Assembly: GCF_001563265.1 (NCBI RefSeq)
Contig: NZ_CP005083.1
Span: 2,297,001-2,361,000 of the forward strand
Direction: 5' to 3'
DNA length: 64,000 nucleotides
From: Sphingobium sp. TKS
Lineage (GTDB): Bacteria > Pseudomonadota > Alphaproteobacteria > Sphingomonadales > Sphingomonadaceae
Shown: positions 16,210-22,622 of the stretch, in pieces
Layout: each line of letters starts with the position of its first letter
How positions within the stretch are numbered: the first letter of the stretch is position 1
Program-made: the position numbers and the translations under genes
The notes under the pieces: generated by a model
Databases searched by the model: none
Seen by the model: the letters and a program-made list of their open reading frames with translations, nothing else
What the model was told of the DNA's origin: nothing

Positions 16210-17262
16210 ATGGCCAGCAAGGCACAGTCGCGCCGCGTCAGCAGCTTGGCGGACCTCAAGGAACTTTACGCAGAACAGATCGCGACGCCCGAGTTTCAGG
16301 CGTCATTTGGTGATCCGATCCCGCTCTCGATCGTCGAGCCCGGTGAAGAGCCGGGCGAACATGATATGCCGAACCCCTTCGCGGCGCAGGCGGAATGCGG
16401 TGGCATCATCGCCGCCATCTTCGATCTGTTCGCCGGAACACGGCTCGAAGCGCTCGCCCCTGAGATCGCTTGGGGGTTCGTGAACAGCTTCCACTTCGTC
16501 GCGACGAAGCTGGAGCGCCGCGAGGACAGTCTCGCTTCGGAGATCGGCGACATGGTGCGCCGTCCCGACATGAGCGAGGTGTTCAGCAGCCAGCTCGAAG
16601 AAAAGCAGCTCCTGTGCCGATCGACCACCGAGCAACGCGACGCGATCGAATGCATGCGCGACTATGCCGCCGAAATGTATCGTGCGCAGTCCGGCTGGCC
16701 TTGGTCGCCGGCCCGCGGCTCACGCGCATCCTCTGCCTCGACGGCAAGCGTGATCGCGGCCCAGGACTTCCTGCGGGAACGTGCGCTCGCCGAACGCGAG
16801 AAGCATGTCCCGCAAGGGCCGATCGTCGTCTTCTCGGGGCCGGCGCAGTGGCACGACTGGGAGATGCTCTGGCGCAAGCTCGACGAGGTCCATGCGCGCG
16901 TTCCGCACATGACGCTGGTCACGACAGGCCAGCGCAAGGGAGCCGACGCGATCGCCGCTGCATGGGCTGCCCGCGCCGACGCCCGAGTGCCCGTGGTTGC
17001 CTATGGCCTCTACGGGACGGGCAAGAAGACCGCCTTCACACGTAACCGCAAGCTTGCCGAACTGAAACCGGTCGAGGCGGTCCTCTGCGAGGGCTCCGGA
17101 CTTCAGGCCAACCTCTATCAAACACTGCGGAAGGCGGGCGTTCCCATCCATGCTTTCCGCAAGGTTGATCAGGCTCCGGACACGCAGCTGCCCCTGCCAA
17201 GGCCTGCCGCTCGGGGCTTCGGAAGACGTTCGCAGGCCGATCAACTCTCTGCGGCGGCCTAA
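16210..17262 (+). CDS. DUF2493 (SLOG-superfamily) protein, copy 1
   Basis: The 350-residue product has an N-terminal helical region unique to this pair, then the DUF2493 domain at about residues 202-316: VVFSGPAQWHDWEMLW, VTTGQRKGADAIAAAWAARA, FTRNRKLAELKPVEAVL. DUF2493 is a Rossmann-like SLOG relative thought to bind nucleotides or nucleotide-derived ligands. In place of the usual SGGxxGAD loop it has TTGQRKGAD. A paralogue lies at 18882. Start is the ATG shortly after a purine-rich GAAGGAATT site. Confidence 0.72.
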   Translation: MASKAQSRRVSSLADLKELYAEQIATPEFQASFGDPIPLSIVEPGEEPGEHDMPNPFAAQAECGGIIAAIFDLFAGTRLEALAPEIAWGFVNSFHFVATKLERREDSLASEIGDMVRRPDMSEVFSSQLEEKQLLCRSTTEQRDAIECMRDYAAEMYRAQSGWPWSPARGSRASSASTASVIAAQDFLRERALAEREKHVPQGPIVVFSGPAQWHDWEMLWRKLDEVHARVPHMTLVTTGQRKGADAIAAAWAARADARVPVVAYGLYGTGKKTAFTRNRKLAELKPVEAVLCEGSGLQANLYQTLRKAGVPIHAFRKVDQAPDTQLPLPRPAARGFGRRSQADQLSAAA

Positions 17263-17336
17263 CGAAGGCCCATTATCCGCGTAGAATATCGAGCCGGTCA
17301 CTCCGTGGCCGGCTCTTCCCTCCAACGGAGGTGGTC

Positions 17337-17633
17337 ATGAGCCGGCACACCCTTCCACCATTGCTCAATGACGGTCCCCATCCACTCGCTGTCGCGATCG
17401 GATGGGATCCCCCATTGGCGACCTTCTTCGCCGTGGTGTCGCGGCCCGGCGGGGACGACGACGAGGACGATATCATCCTTTGGGTCGGCACCGATTATGC
17501 TGAACTGCCGGAAGTCCGGGCAGCCATCGAGGCGGTGCGCCCCTATGCGGCCATACCGGACGATCTGGTTTCCCTGCTGGAGAGCGATCGCCTTAACGAG
17601 GGCGCGCGACCGCGCCCGGTTTGGCTCACCTGA
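17337..17633 (+). CDS. Hypothetical protein, 98 aa
   Basis: ATG 17337 follows CGGAGG closely; a GTG six bases earlier would overlap that site and is less likely. The product begins MSRHTLPPLLNDGPHPLAV and has an acidic centre (SRPGGDDDEDDIILWVGTD). No family is recognised. A hairpin (GAGCCGG/CCGGCTC, about 17291-17315) precedes it and a strong terminator follows, so it is probably a single-gene unit. Confidence 0.55.
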   Translation: MSRHTLPPLLNDGPHPLAVAIGWDPPLATFFAVVSRPGGDDDEDDIILWVGTDYAELPEVRAAIEAVRPYAAIPDDLVSLLESDRLNEGARPRPVWLT

Positions 17634-17662
17634 TACCCGCGATCATCTCGATGCTACTCGAT

Positions 17663-17698
17663 GGGCCGGCCGCGGCTTCGCGCGCCGGCCCTTTTTTT
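17663..17698 (+). terminator. Rho-independent terminator
   Basis: GGGCCGG (17663-17669) pairs with CCGGCCC (17685-17691) and is followed directly by seven T residues. It ends transcription of the 17337 gene and isolates the next repeat-and-gene unit. Confidence 0.85.
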
Positions 17699-17776
17699 GC
17701 TGCGCGCGAAGTGTCGGCAGCCTCGCCTTGGCGAGCGCAGCACGGCCGACACGGACGAAGCGCCCGCGTTACCCGT

Positions 17777-17809
17777 GCGATCCGAGGGGCGTCGAACCCC
17801 CCGAATCGC
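17777..17809 (+). repeat. Small hairpin belonging to the palindrome family (copy next to repeat A)
   Basis: GCGATCCGAGGGG and CCCCCCGAATCGC form an imperfect stem with a 7-base loop. A related hairpin with different bases stands at 18606-18636 before repeat C, and the sequence between each hairpin and its long repeat (CTCTCTCAA..TCTTC..) is also similar. It appears to be a second module of the repeat unit. Confidence 0.55.
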
Positions 17810-17863
17810 AGCCTCTTCCTCTCTCTCAACTCTTCCAAGGATGGCACGGGGTCAGCACCGGCC

Positions 17864-17998
17864 TCAAGGACGGCGGGGCCCCACCATTTTCTTTGGCGGA
17901 TCAGGCGGAGGCGCGCTCCTTCGACCTTGGAGGGCCGCCAAAGAAAATCGTGACCCCCACCGCCGCTTCGCGGTCGCGGACAGGCTCGCGATCCTTGA
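17864..17998 (+). repeat. Long imperfect palindrome, copy A
   Basis: A 135-bp unit bounded by TCAAGGA and TCCTTGA. The inner arms ATTTTCTTTGGCGG and CCGCCAAAGAAAAT pair perfectly; a GC-rich outer stem and a terminal CTCC/GGAG stem complete it. One side has an extra small hairpin region (CGCTTCGCGGTCGCGG), so the palindrome is asymmetric. It lies 62 bp before the DUF4326 gene. There is no T-run, so it is not a classical terminator. Confidence 0.85.
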
Positions 17999-18060
17999 CC
18001 CCTACGCTCAGAGCCCGTGCCGGGGATGAGCCTCATCGATCAGTGTTGAAGGAGGCAAGC

Positions 18061-18360
18061 ATGTGCAGGGTGCTCAACAAGCGCGTGGTCGGATTGCCGC
18101 GTGGCGCGGTCTATATCGGACGCGGCAGCAAATGGGGCAATCCGTTCGTCATCGGACGGGACGGGGATCGCGCGACTGTCATCGCGAAATATGAGCGTTG
18201 GCTGCGCACGCGGCACGATCTATTGCGCGCGCTGGACGAACTGCGCGGCAGGGATCTCGTGTGCTTCTGCGCGCCGCTGGCATGTCATGGCGATGTGCTG
18301 CGACGGCTTGCGAACGCCACGCGCGAAGAGCGTATCGCATGGTGGGGAGCGGCGGCATGA
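18061..18360 (+). CDS. DUF4326 protein
   Basis: The 99-residue product shows the DUF4326 pattern: AVYIGRGSKWGNPFVIGRDG near the N-terminus, then LRGRDLVCFCAPLACHGDVL with the conserved Cys/His (CFC..ACH) that probably bind a metal. Length fits the family (about 90-130). DUF4326 is frequent on phages and plasmids; its biochemical role is not settled. ATG 18061 has a GGAGG site eight bases before it. The gene is bracketed by long palindromes A and B. Confidence 0.82.
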   Translation: MCRVLNKRVVGLPRGAVYIGRGSKWGNPFVIGRDGDRATVIAKYERWLRTRHDLLRALDELRGRDLVCFCAPLACHGDVLRRLANATREERIAWWGAAA

Positions 18361-18441
18361 CCCATGATCGAGAACCTGCCGAGCCTGGCGGCTCTGCAGC
18401 GTTCTCAGTCCCATTTTAGGGCGCTGGAGCGCCGAGGGGCG

Positions 18442-18576
18442 TCAAGGACGGCGGGGCCCCACCATTTTCTTTGGCGGATCAGGCGGAGGCGCGCTCCTTC
18501 GACTTTGGAGGGCCGCCAAAGAAAATCGTGACCCCCACCGCCGCTTCGCGGTCGCGGACAGGCTCGCGATCCTTGA
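18442..18576 (+). repeat. Long imperfect palindrome, copy B
   Basis: 135 bp, almost identical to copy A, with the same TCAAGGA/TCCTTGA ends and inner arms. It stands about 80 bp after the DUF4326 gene and is followed by copy C before the next gene. The near-identity to A suggests recent duplication or gene conversion. Confidence 0.85.
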
Positions 18577-18605
18577 CTCCCAGGTCGCGCCAAGCCGCAC
18601 CCATT

Positions 18606-18636
18606 GCGAATCAGGGGCATCGAGCCCCCGATTCGC
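18606..18636 (+). repeat. Hairpin accompanying copy C
   Basis: GCGAATCAGGGG and CCCCCGATTCGC pair around a 7-base loop with a single mismatch. It is the counterpart of the hairpin at 17777-17809, with base changes on both sides of the stem that keep pairing. Confidence 0.6.
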
Positions 18637-18690
18637 AAGCCTCCTCCTCTCTCTCAAGTCTTCTTAGCGTGGCACGGGACCGCGCCGGCC

Positions 18691-18822
18691 TCAAGGACGG
18701 CGGGGCCCCACCATTTTCTTTGGCGGTTCGAGCGTCAGCGTCTCTTCCCCGACCTTGGCTAACCGCCAAAGAAAATCGTGACCCCCACCGCCGCTTCGCG
18801 GTCGGCTTCGCTCGATCCTTGA
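18691..18822 (+). repeat. Long imperfect palindrome, copy C
   Basis: 132 bp with the same end motifs. The inner arms extend to ATTTTCTTTGGCGGTT and AACCGCCAAAGAAAAT, longer by two pairs than in A and B because both sides changed together. The loop sequence differs completely from A and B. It stands 60 bp before the second DUF2493 gene. Confidence 0.85.
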
Positions 18823-18881
18823 CCCCGTCGCTCGGCGCCCGTGCCGACGGAAGAGCCTCTTTCAATTCAAAGGAGGCTATC

Positions 18882-19868
18882 GTGGCTCAGTTCAAGCGCA
18901 GCATTCGGGACTTCAGGGACATCGCCGCTCTCATCGCCGAGGAGACAGGACAGGCGAACGACAACTTCGCGACAGCCTTCGCTTCCGACCTCGACGGGGT
19001 CCGCTTCGGCCGTGGCGACGAGGAAATGACCACCGACATGCCGGATGCGATGCAGGCCCAGCTCGCCGTCGAGTTGATCATCGCCACGATCTTCGATGTC
19101 CTTCGCGACACACGCCTCGAACGCGCAGCCGAACGCATCGCATGGGGCGTCGTTCACAGCTTCCACCGGGTATCGAACGAATGGTCCGGCATCGCCGACA
19201 AGGCCGTTCGAGAGGTGCAGGACCTGCTCAAGTCCGTCGACGGTTCGGAAATCCACAGCGTCGAACTCGAAGCCGCACGGGACGCTGTGGCGTTCCTCGA
19301 CGAAGCGACCGACGCTCTCGCCTGCATGCGGGACCATGCCGCCGCAACATACCGTGTCGAGGTTGGCCGTCCGTGGTCAGCGCCGAAGGCGACGCTGGTG
19401 TCCTCAAAGCGCACCCACGCCGTCATTCAGGGCACCGATTACCTCGCAGCACGTCGCCAAAGGCGGATAGGGCAGCACCATCCCGAAGGCCCGCTGGTCG
19501 TCTTTTCCGGAGGCAAGCGGTGGAGCAACTATAGGCCGATCTGGAAGGCGCTGGACGAGATGAGGGCGATCCGGCCGAGGATGGTTCTGCTCACCACCGC
19601 GCAGGACGCAGGCGCGGACGCGATCGCCGAAGCGTGGGCCGCGCGGACCAAGACGCCGCTGGTCAAGCTTGGCCTCGATGTTCCGCGCTGGGGGCCGAAG
19701 CGGGCCGGGTTCGTCCGCAACGACCAGATCGCGCGGTTGCAGCCAGCGGACGCAATCGTCGCCGAGGGAACAGGCGTGCAGGCGCAACTGGTCCGGGTGC
19801 TGCGCTCCATAGGCATCGCGCCGACATTGCTTACACTCTACGGCGGTCCGGCGGATTGGGCCTGCTGA
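18882..19868 (+). CDS. DUF2493 (SLOG-superfamily) protein, copy 2
   Basis: GTG 18882 follows AAAGGAGG; the upstream open frame only crosses the palindromes. The 328-residue product is a clear paralogue of the 16210 gene along its length: a helical region (LERAAERIAWGVVHSFHRVS against the first copy's LEALAPEIAWGFVNSFHFVA), ACMRDHAAATYRVEVGRPWS, then the DUF2493 domain (VVFSGGKRWSNYRPIWKALD, TTAQDAGADAIAEAWAAR). The shared N-terminal extension indicates an element-specific subfamily. It probably binds a nucleotide-like ligand. Confidence 0.72.
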   Translation: MAQFKRSIRDFRDIAALIAEETGQANDNFATAFASDLDGVRFGRGDEEMTTDMPDAMQAQLAVELIIATIFDVLRDTRLERAAERIAWGVVHSFHRVSNEWSGIADKAVREVQDLLKSVDGSEIHSVELEAARDAVAFLDEATDALACMRDHAAATYRVEVGRPWSAPKATLVSSKRTHAVIQGTDYLAARRQRRIGQHHPEGPLVVFSGGKRWSNYRPIWKALDEMRAIRPRMVLLTTAQDAGADAIAEAWAARTKTPLVKLGLDVPRWGPKRAGFVRNDQIARLQPADAIVAEGTGVQAQLVRVLRSIGIAPTLLTLYGGPADWAC

Positions 19869-20075
19869 TCCGGCGATGCGCGGGGCCGCTTCGGGATGCT
19901 TCCCGGATCGGTCCCGCTTTCTCTTCTGTCGATCCAGCAATCGTCGCCTTCCGGGGACCAGGCGCGCGCGCACCTGGTCCCGTCAGGCGACGATGCGACA
20001 CCTACGGTGCCGGCCTCCTGTGCGCGGCTCCGCCGTGCTCGTCGCTGGGTCATCCCTTCGGGATGAATCGGGCGC
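19869..20075 (+). other. Hairpin-rich intergenic region
   Basis: Between convergent genes. It contains the large two-tier hairpin at 19940-19994 and further small inverted repeats (ATCCC-TTC-GGGAT near 20053-20063; GGCGC-TCA-GGCGCC near 20069-20082). A weak GC-rich stem after the DUF2493 stop, followed by CTTTCTCTTCT, could terminate that transcript. Confidence 0.5.
19940..19994 (+). repeat. Two-tier perfect hairpin
   Basis: Outer arms ATCGTCGCC (19940-19948) and GGCGACGAT (19986-19994), and inner arms GGGACCAGG and CCTGGTCCC, pair without mismatch, separated by short asymmetric bulges and a GC-alternating loop. It could be a bidirectional terminator between convergent genes, but there is no T-run. 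Confidence 0.65.
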
Positions 20076-20315
20076 TCAGGCGCCCTGCGCCGGCACGGCC
20101 TTGAGCGCCGCAATCGCAGGTGGTCCGCCGACGCGTATCGCCTGCGCCAGAATATCGCGGAACTCGCGTTCCGTCAGTCTTTCGATCTCCAGCTCCGGCA
20201 CCAAACCGGCGTATCGGCCCCGCAAAGCGCGGCGCGCGCTCTCGACTTCGTCGTCGAGCTTCCGCCGACGCGCTTCGAGATCGGCAAGTAGTTCTCGTTC
20301 ACTCTTCTTGGGCAT
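20076..20315 (-). CDS. Small coiled-coil protein, 79 aa (mobilisation-accessory-like)
   Basis: ATG 20315 is chosen for the AAGGA before it; upstream in-frame codons translate non-coding-looking sequence. The product MPKKSERELLADLEARRRKL... is a charged helix in the first half, then LTEREFRDILAQAIRVGG. It resembles small proteins found next to conjugation genes on alphaproteobacterial plasmids (TraC/TraD-like), but the match is by impression only. The orientation is opposite to the transfer operon. Confidence 0.55.
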   Translation of the reverse strand: MPKKSERELLADLEARRRKLDDEVESARRALRGRYAGLVPELEIERLTEREFRDILAQAIRVGGPPAIAALKAVPAQGA

Positions 20316-20635
20316 TTCCACGATCCTTCTCATGGGTCTGCCCGCCAACCCATGACATCGCTCAACGGAGCGTCCGTTGCAACCCAGCGCAGGTGATAGC
20401 CGGCGCTCCGCCGGCGATGAAAAGCTTCTCCCTGAGCGATTCCAGCGCCCGCCACCCCTGACGGACATATCTCCTGCCTCGGCCGCTCGTGCGCAGCTAC
20501 GTTCGGTCCGATCAGCGGTGCTTTGCTGTTAACCCCGAACCCCTGCGGGGCTCGGGGGCAAAGCAGGGCGCTCTCACATCTCGACATCAGACTGAGCCTC
20601 ATCGCCAAAGCATGACGCTGGGTGTCCATCGGCCG
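20316..20635 (+). other. Hairpin-rich intergenic region
   Basis: No gene is supported. It holds a small GCCGGCG/CGCCGGC hairpin near 20400-20416 and the nested hairpin at 20521-20563. It should contain the promoter of the minus-strand gene ending at 20076. A frame at 20489-20740 is the translation of the hairpin and repeat E. Confidence 0.45.
20521..20563 (+). repeat. Nested three-tier hairpin
   Basis: CTTTGC/GCAAAG, CCCCGA/TCGGGG and CCCC/GGGG lie inside one another around a TGC loop, giving a very stable structure. It precedes palindrome E. Its role is unknown: a leader RNA, a terminator without T-run, or a replication or transfer signal are all possible. Confidence 0.6.
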
Positions 20636-20740
20636 TCAAGGATCAGCGGTCCCCCCAATTTTGCCGCCGCTCCGCTACGCTCCGCGACAACAAAATCGGT
20701 TCCCCCGCTGCCCGCTGCGCGGCGGCTGCGCCGTCCCTGA
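20636..20740 (+). repeat. Long imperfect palindrome, divergent copy E
   Basis: Bounded by TCAAGGA and TCCCTGA. The inner stem of copies A-D is replaced by a shorter ATTTTG/CAAAAT pair, and the outer GC-rich part differs, yet the plan (ends, T-rich/A-rich inner arms, GC-rich flank with GCGCGGCGGC) is the same. It lies 75 bp before the 20816 gene. Confidence 0.6.
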
Positions 20741-20815
20741 CTGCCTCAACACCGCGTCCCGATGCTTCCATCCTCATCTGATGGAGATGGGGAGCGCCTG
20801 ACGATGGAGGCTCTC

Positions 20816-21307
20816 ATGGACGATTTCGAGGACAATTTCTCTACCATATTCTCTGCCCCAATCTGCCCGACCTGCGCGACAAGCTTCGACTCGGATCAAT
20901 ATGACGACGTCGATGACTGCGCGCGTTGCTCGAACTGCGGCACGACCTACAAGATACCCGACGATTGCCGGCCGCTTCACCCGGAAGACAACGCCGAACA
21001 TGCCTTCTTGGAGACCGCTCAGTCCGTCGCTCTCGACCAGTTCCGGGCCGACGCCAAGCGGGTCTCCGAGGCAATGATGCGCCAGACCGCCGGCGGAACC
21101 TACGAGATGTATGAGCGCTGGTTCACCGAGGCCCTAGAGCCCTATCTCGACGACCTCGATCCGGCGCTGCGCCACCACGCCATCGCGATCGCCCGCGACC
21201 TCGGTTACATCGACGATCCCGACGTTATTGCGGCAGGATTCGGTCCCGGCCTCTGCTCCATATCCGGCATCGAGGAACACTATTGTCACTGCGGCCGGCA
21301 CGAATGA
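20816..21307 (+). CDS. Zinc-ribbon-like hypothetical protein, 163 aa
   Basis: ATG 20816 lies five bases after GGAGG; ATGs at 20762 and 20804 have no such site. The product has four N-terminal cysteines in CPTCATSF and CARCSNCGTTYKIP, the layout of a zinc ribbon (CxxC...CxxC), followed by a helical region and an acidic/aromatic part, and a C-terminal CHC cluster (EEHYCHCGRHE). Zinc ribbons of this kind often contact nucleic acids or proteins. No named family is recognised. Confidence 0.58.
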   Translation: MDDFEDNFSTIFSAPICPTCATSFDSDQYDDVDDCARCSNCGTTYKIPDDCRPLHPEDNAEHAFLETAQSVALDQFRADAKRVSEAMMRQTAGGTYEMYERWFTEALEPYLDDLDPALRHHAIAIARDLGYIDDPDVIAAGFGPGLCSISGIEEHYCHCGRHE

Positions 21308-21315
21308 CCAACCCC

Positions 21316-21349
21316 GGGATCGGGCCTTGCGCCCGGTCCCTTTTCTTTT
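21316..21349 (+). terminator. Rho-independent terminator
   Basis: GGGATCGGGC (21316-21325) pairs with GCCCGGTCCC (21331-21340), with one G-T pair, and is followed by TTTTCTTTT. It ends transcription of the 20816 gene and so separates it from palindrome D and the next gene. Confidence 0.8.
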
Positions 21350-21488
21350 GTCGCTTGACCTCCCTTCGGCTCGCTCGCGTACCGCGCGGACCGTTCGGTC
21401 CGCACGCCGCTACGCATTGCCGGGGTCTCCCGACCGAGAGGAAAAATCTCTCACAGACTTCCCATCCTGTCGGACGGCCGAGCCCGCC

Positions 21489-21614
21489 TCAAGGACGGCG
21501 GGGCCCCACCATTTTCTTCGGCGGGCCGAGGCCAGCGCTCTCCCTTTGACGTCGTGGGCGCCGAAGAAAATCGTGACCCCCACCGCCGCTTCGCGGTCGC
21601 TTCGCGATCCTTGA
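21489..21614 (+). repeat. Long imperfect palindrome, copy D
   Basis: 126 bp with TCAAGGA/TCCTTGA ends. The inner arms are ATTTTCTTCGGCG and CGCCGAAGAAAAT: relative to copies A-C, a T-to-C change on the left is matched by A-to-G on the right, so pairing is kept. The loop sequence is unrelated to the other copies. It lies 58 bp before the 21673 gene. Confidence 0.85.
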
Positions 21615-21672
21615 CCCGGTCTCGGCCGCCCGACGCCCGCTCCGCTGTCATTCAAGACAGCAGGAGGCCCAC

Positions 21673-21897
21673 ATGCAGATCATCTCGACCATCGCCGCTT
21701 ACGATCATGCCGGGTTCATGGCCGCAATCGCGTGCGCAGAGCGTCGCGCTCTCCATAGCTACTTCGACCAGCACGTGATCGAGGACCCCGAAAACGGCTA
21801 CATCGCCATCGACCAAGGCGACTATGACGCGCTGCCGATGACGATCATCGACCGGGTGGTCCACACAGTCCCCGGCGGCATGTCCGACGAGTTCTGA
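21673..21897 (+). CDS. Small hypothetical protein, 74 aa
   Basis: ATG 21673 lies seven bases after AGGAGG. The product begins MQIISTIAAYDHAGFMAAIA and contains the acidic stretch YIAIDQGDYDALPM. No family is recognised. It is framed by palindrome D and a terminator, so it is a one-gene unit. Confidence 0.58.
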   Translation: MQIISTIAAYDHAGFMAAIACAERRALHSYFDQHVIEDPENGYIAIDQGDYDALPMTIIDRVVHTVPGGMSDEF

Positions 21898-21905
21898 AAT
21901 GACAG

Positions 21906-21934
21906 GGAGGGGCGGTAACGCCTCTCCTTTTTTT
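21906..21934 (+). terminator. Rho-independent terminator
   Basis: GGAGGGGCG (21906-21914) pairs with CGCCTCTCC (21919-21927), with one G-T pair and loop GTAA, and is followed by seven T. It closes the small gene at 21673 and insulates the oriT-like region that follows. Confidence 0.88.
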
Positions 21935-22099
21935 GTTCGAGCACACCAACATGAAGAGGCTGTCGATCACCTTGTGGGGAAGCCCCGCCCGTGCCCGGAC
22001 GAGGCTACGCAGCGACGCTGTCGCTGCGAAGAAGGAACGCACGCCCGGAGGCGTTTGTAATGCACCCCACGCACGGGTGCTGCGGCGATAAACGCCTGC

Positions 22100-22300
22100 G
22101 AATCAATGGTTTGCTTTGGGTGCCACGGGAGCCATCGGCACCATGAATTGGCATCCGTGGCACCCAGGACAGCATTTGACCGCGATGAAGCCCAGCATTT
22201 CCGCCATTTCAATGCGGGTGCCATGGCACACAGTCATTTTTATTGAGAGTCCGGGCGACTTCGGCTATAAGGACGACGCTTCATGACTTCCGGCATCGGG
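22100..22300 (+). other. Putative origin of transfer (oriT)
   Basis: This gene-free stretch before the transfer operon holds a perfect 11-bp inverted repeat, GGGTGCCACGG (22118-22128) and CCGTGGCACCC (22155-22165), with a third GGTGCC-type half site inside (reverse complement at about 22136-22142) and a further palindrome GTGCCATGGCAC (22218-22229). The lower strand contains TATAGCC (complement of 22263-22269) preceded by GTCCT, resembling the nic region of MOBF plasmids such as R388 (TCT/ATAGCC). Position, repeats and the adjacent MOBF relaxase support oriT; the exact nick is inference. Confidence 0.6.
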
Positions 22301-22316
22301 GCTCCACCTGTGGAGC
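22301..22316 (+). promoter_or_regulatory. Palindrome overlapping the ribosome site of the transfer operon
   Basis: GCTCCAC-CT-GTGGAGC is a perfect 7-bp inverted repeat whose right arm holds the GGAG ribosome site of the 22323 gene. It may be an operator for the ribbon-helix-helix protein, or an RNA hairpin that hides the ribosome site. Either would let the operon limit its own expression. Confidence 0.55.
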
Positions 22317-22322
22317 GCCGAT

Positions 22323-22622
22323 ATGTTTCGAGTAAGTGTGCGGGTCGACGCCGACCTGTACCAGCGACTTTCCCGCCGGGCCGCCGGCGCTGATCTCTCC
22401 CTTTCCGACTTCGTTCGATCGGTCCTGACGCAGGCTGCGGACCCCGGCGGGCGGTACATCTATTCCTCGCAGGACGAGATACTCGCCACCTGCATTCAGA
22501 TCCTCTCGATCGTCGCAACCGCCACTGGGCAGCAGTCGCCGAAGGCTCTCGAACAGGCGAAAGCGGGCGCCCGCGATATGCTCCTTCAGCGCGGCCTGCT
22601 CGGTCAGGAGGGCGCCCGGTGA
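22323..22622 (+). CDS. Ribbon-helix-helix relaxosome accessory protein
   Basis: The 99-residue product opens with a ribbon-helix-helix pattern, VSVRVDADLYQRLSRRAAGA then LSLSDFVRSVLTQ, as in MobC/TrwA-like proteins that bind oriT and help the relaxase. The rest is helical. The position fits the R388 order trwA-trwB-trwC: RHH protein, coupling protein, relaxase. Its stop overlaps the next start (22619-22622), and the putative oriT with repeated GGTGCC half sites lies directly upstream, so it may also repress the operon. Confidence 0.7.
   Translation: MFRVSVRVDADLYQRLSRRAAGADLSLSDFVRSVLTQAADPGGRYIYSSQDEILATCIQILSIVATATGQQSPKALEQAKAGARDMLLQRGLLGQEGAR

Noticed and set aside
17368..18060. Open frame running from the 17337 gene through palindrome A into DUF4326
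   Set aside because: It crosses a terminator and the repeat; the DUF4326 product begins at 18061 with its own ribosome site.
17864..18822. CRISPR array made of the repeated palindromes
   Set aside because: Units are over 120 bp, irregularly spaced, contain genes between them and have no spacer pattern or cas genes.
18405..18865. Several minus-strand frames over palindromes B and C
   Set aside because: They are translations of the repeats; the same peptide appears at each copy, which reflects repeated DNA rather than a gene family.
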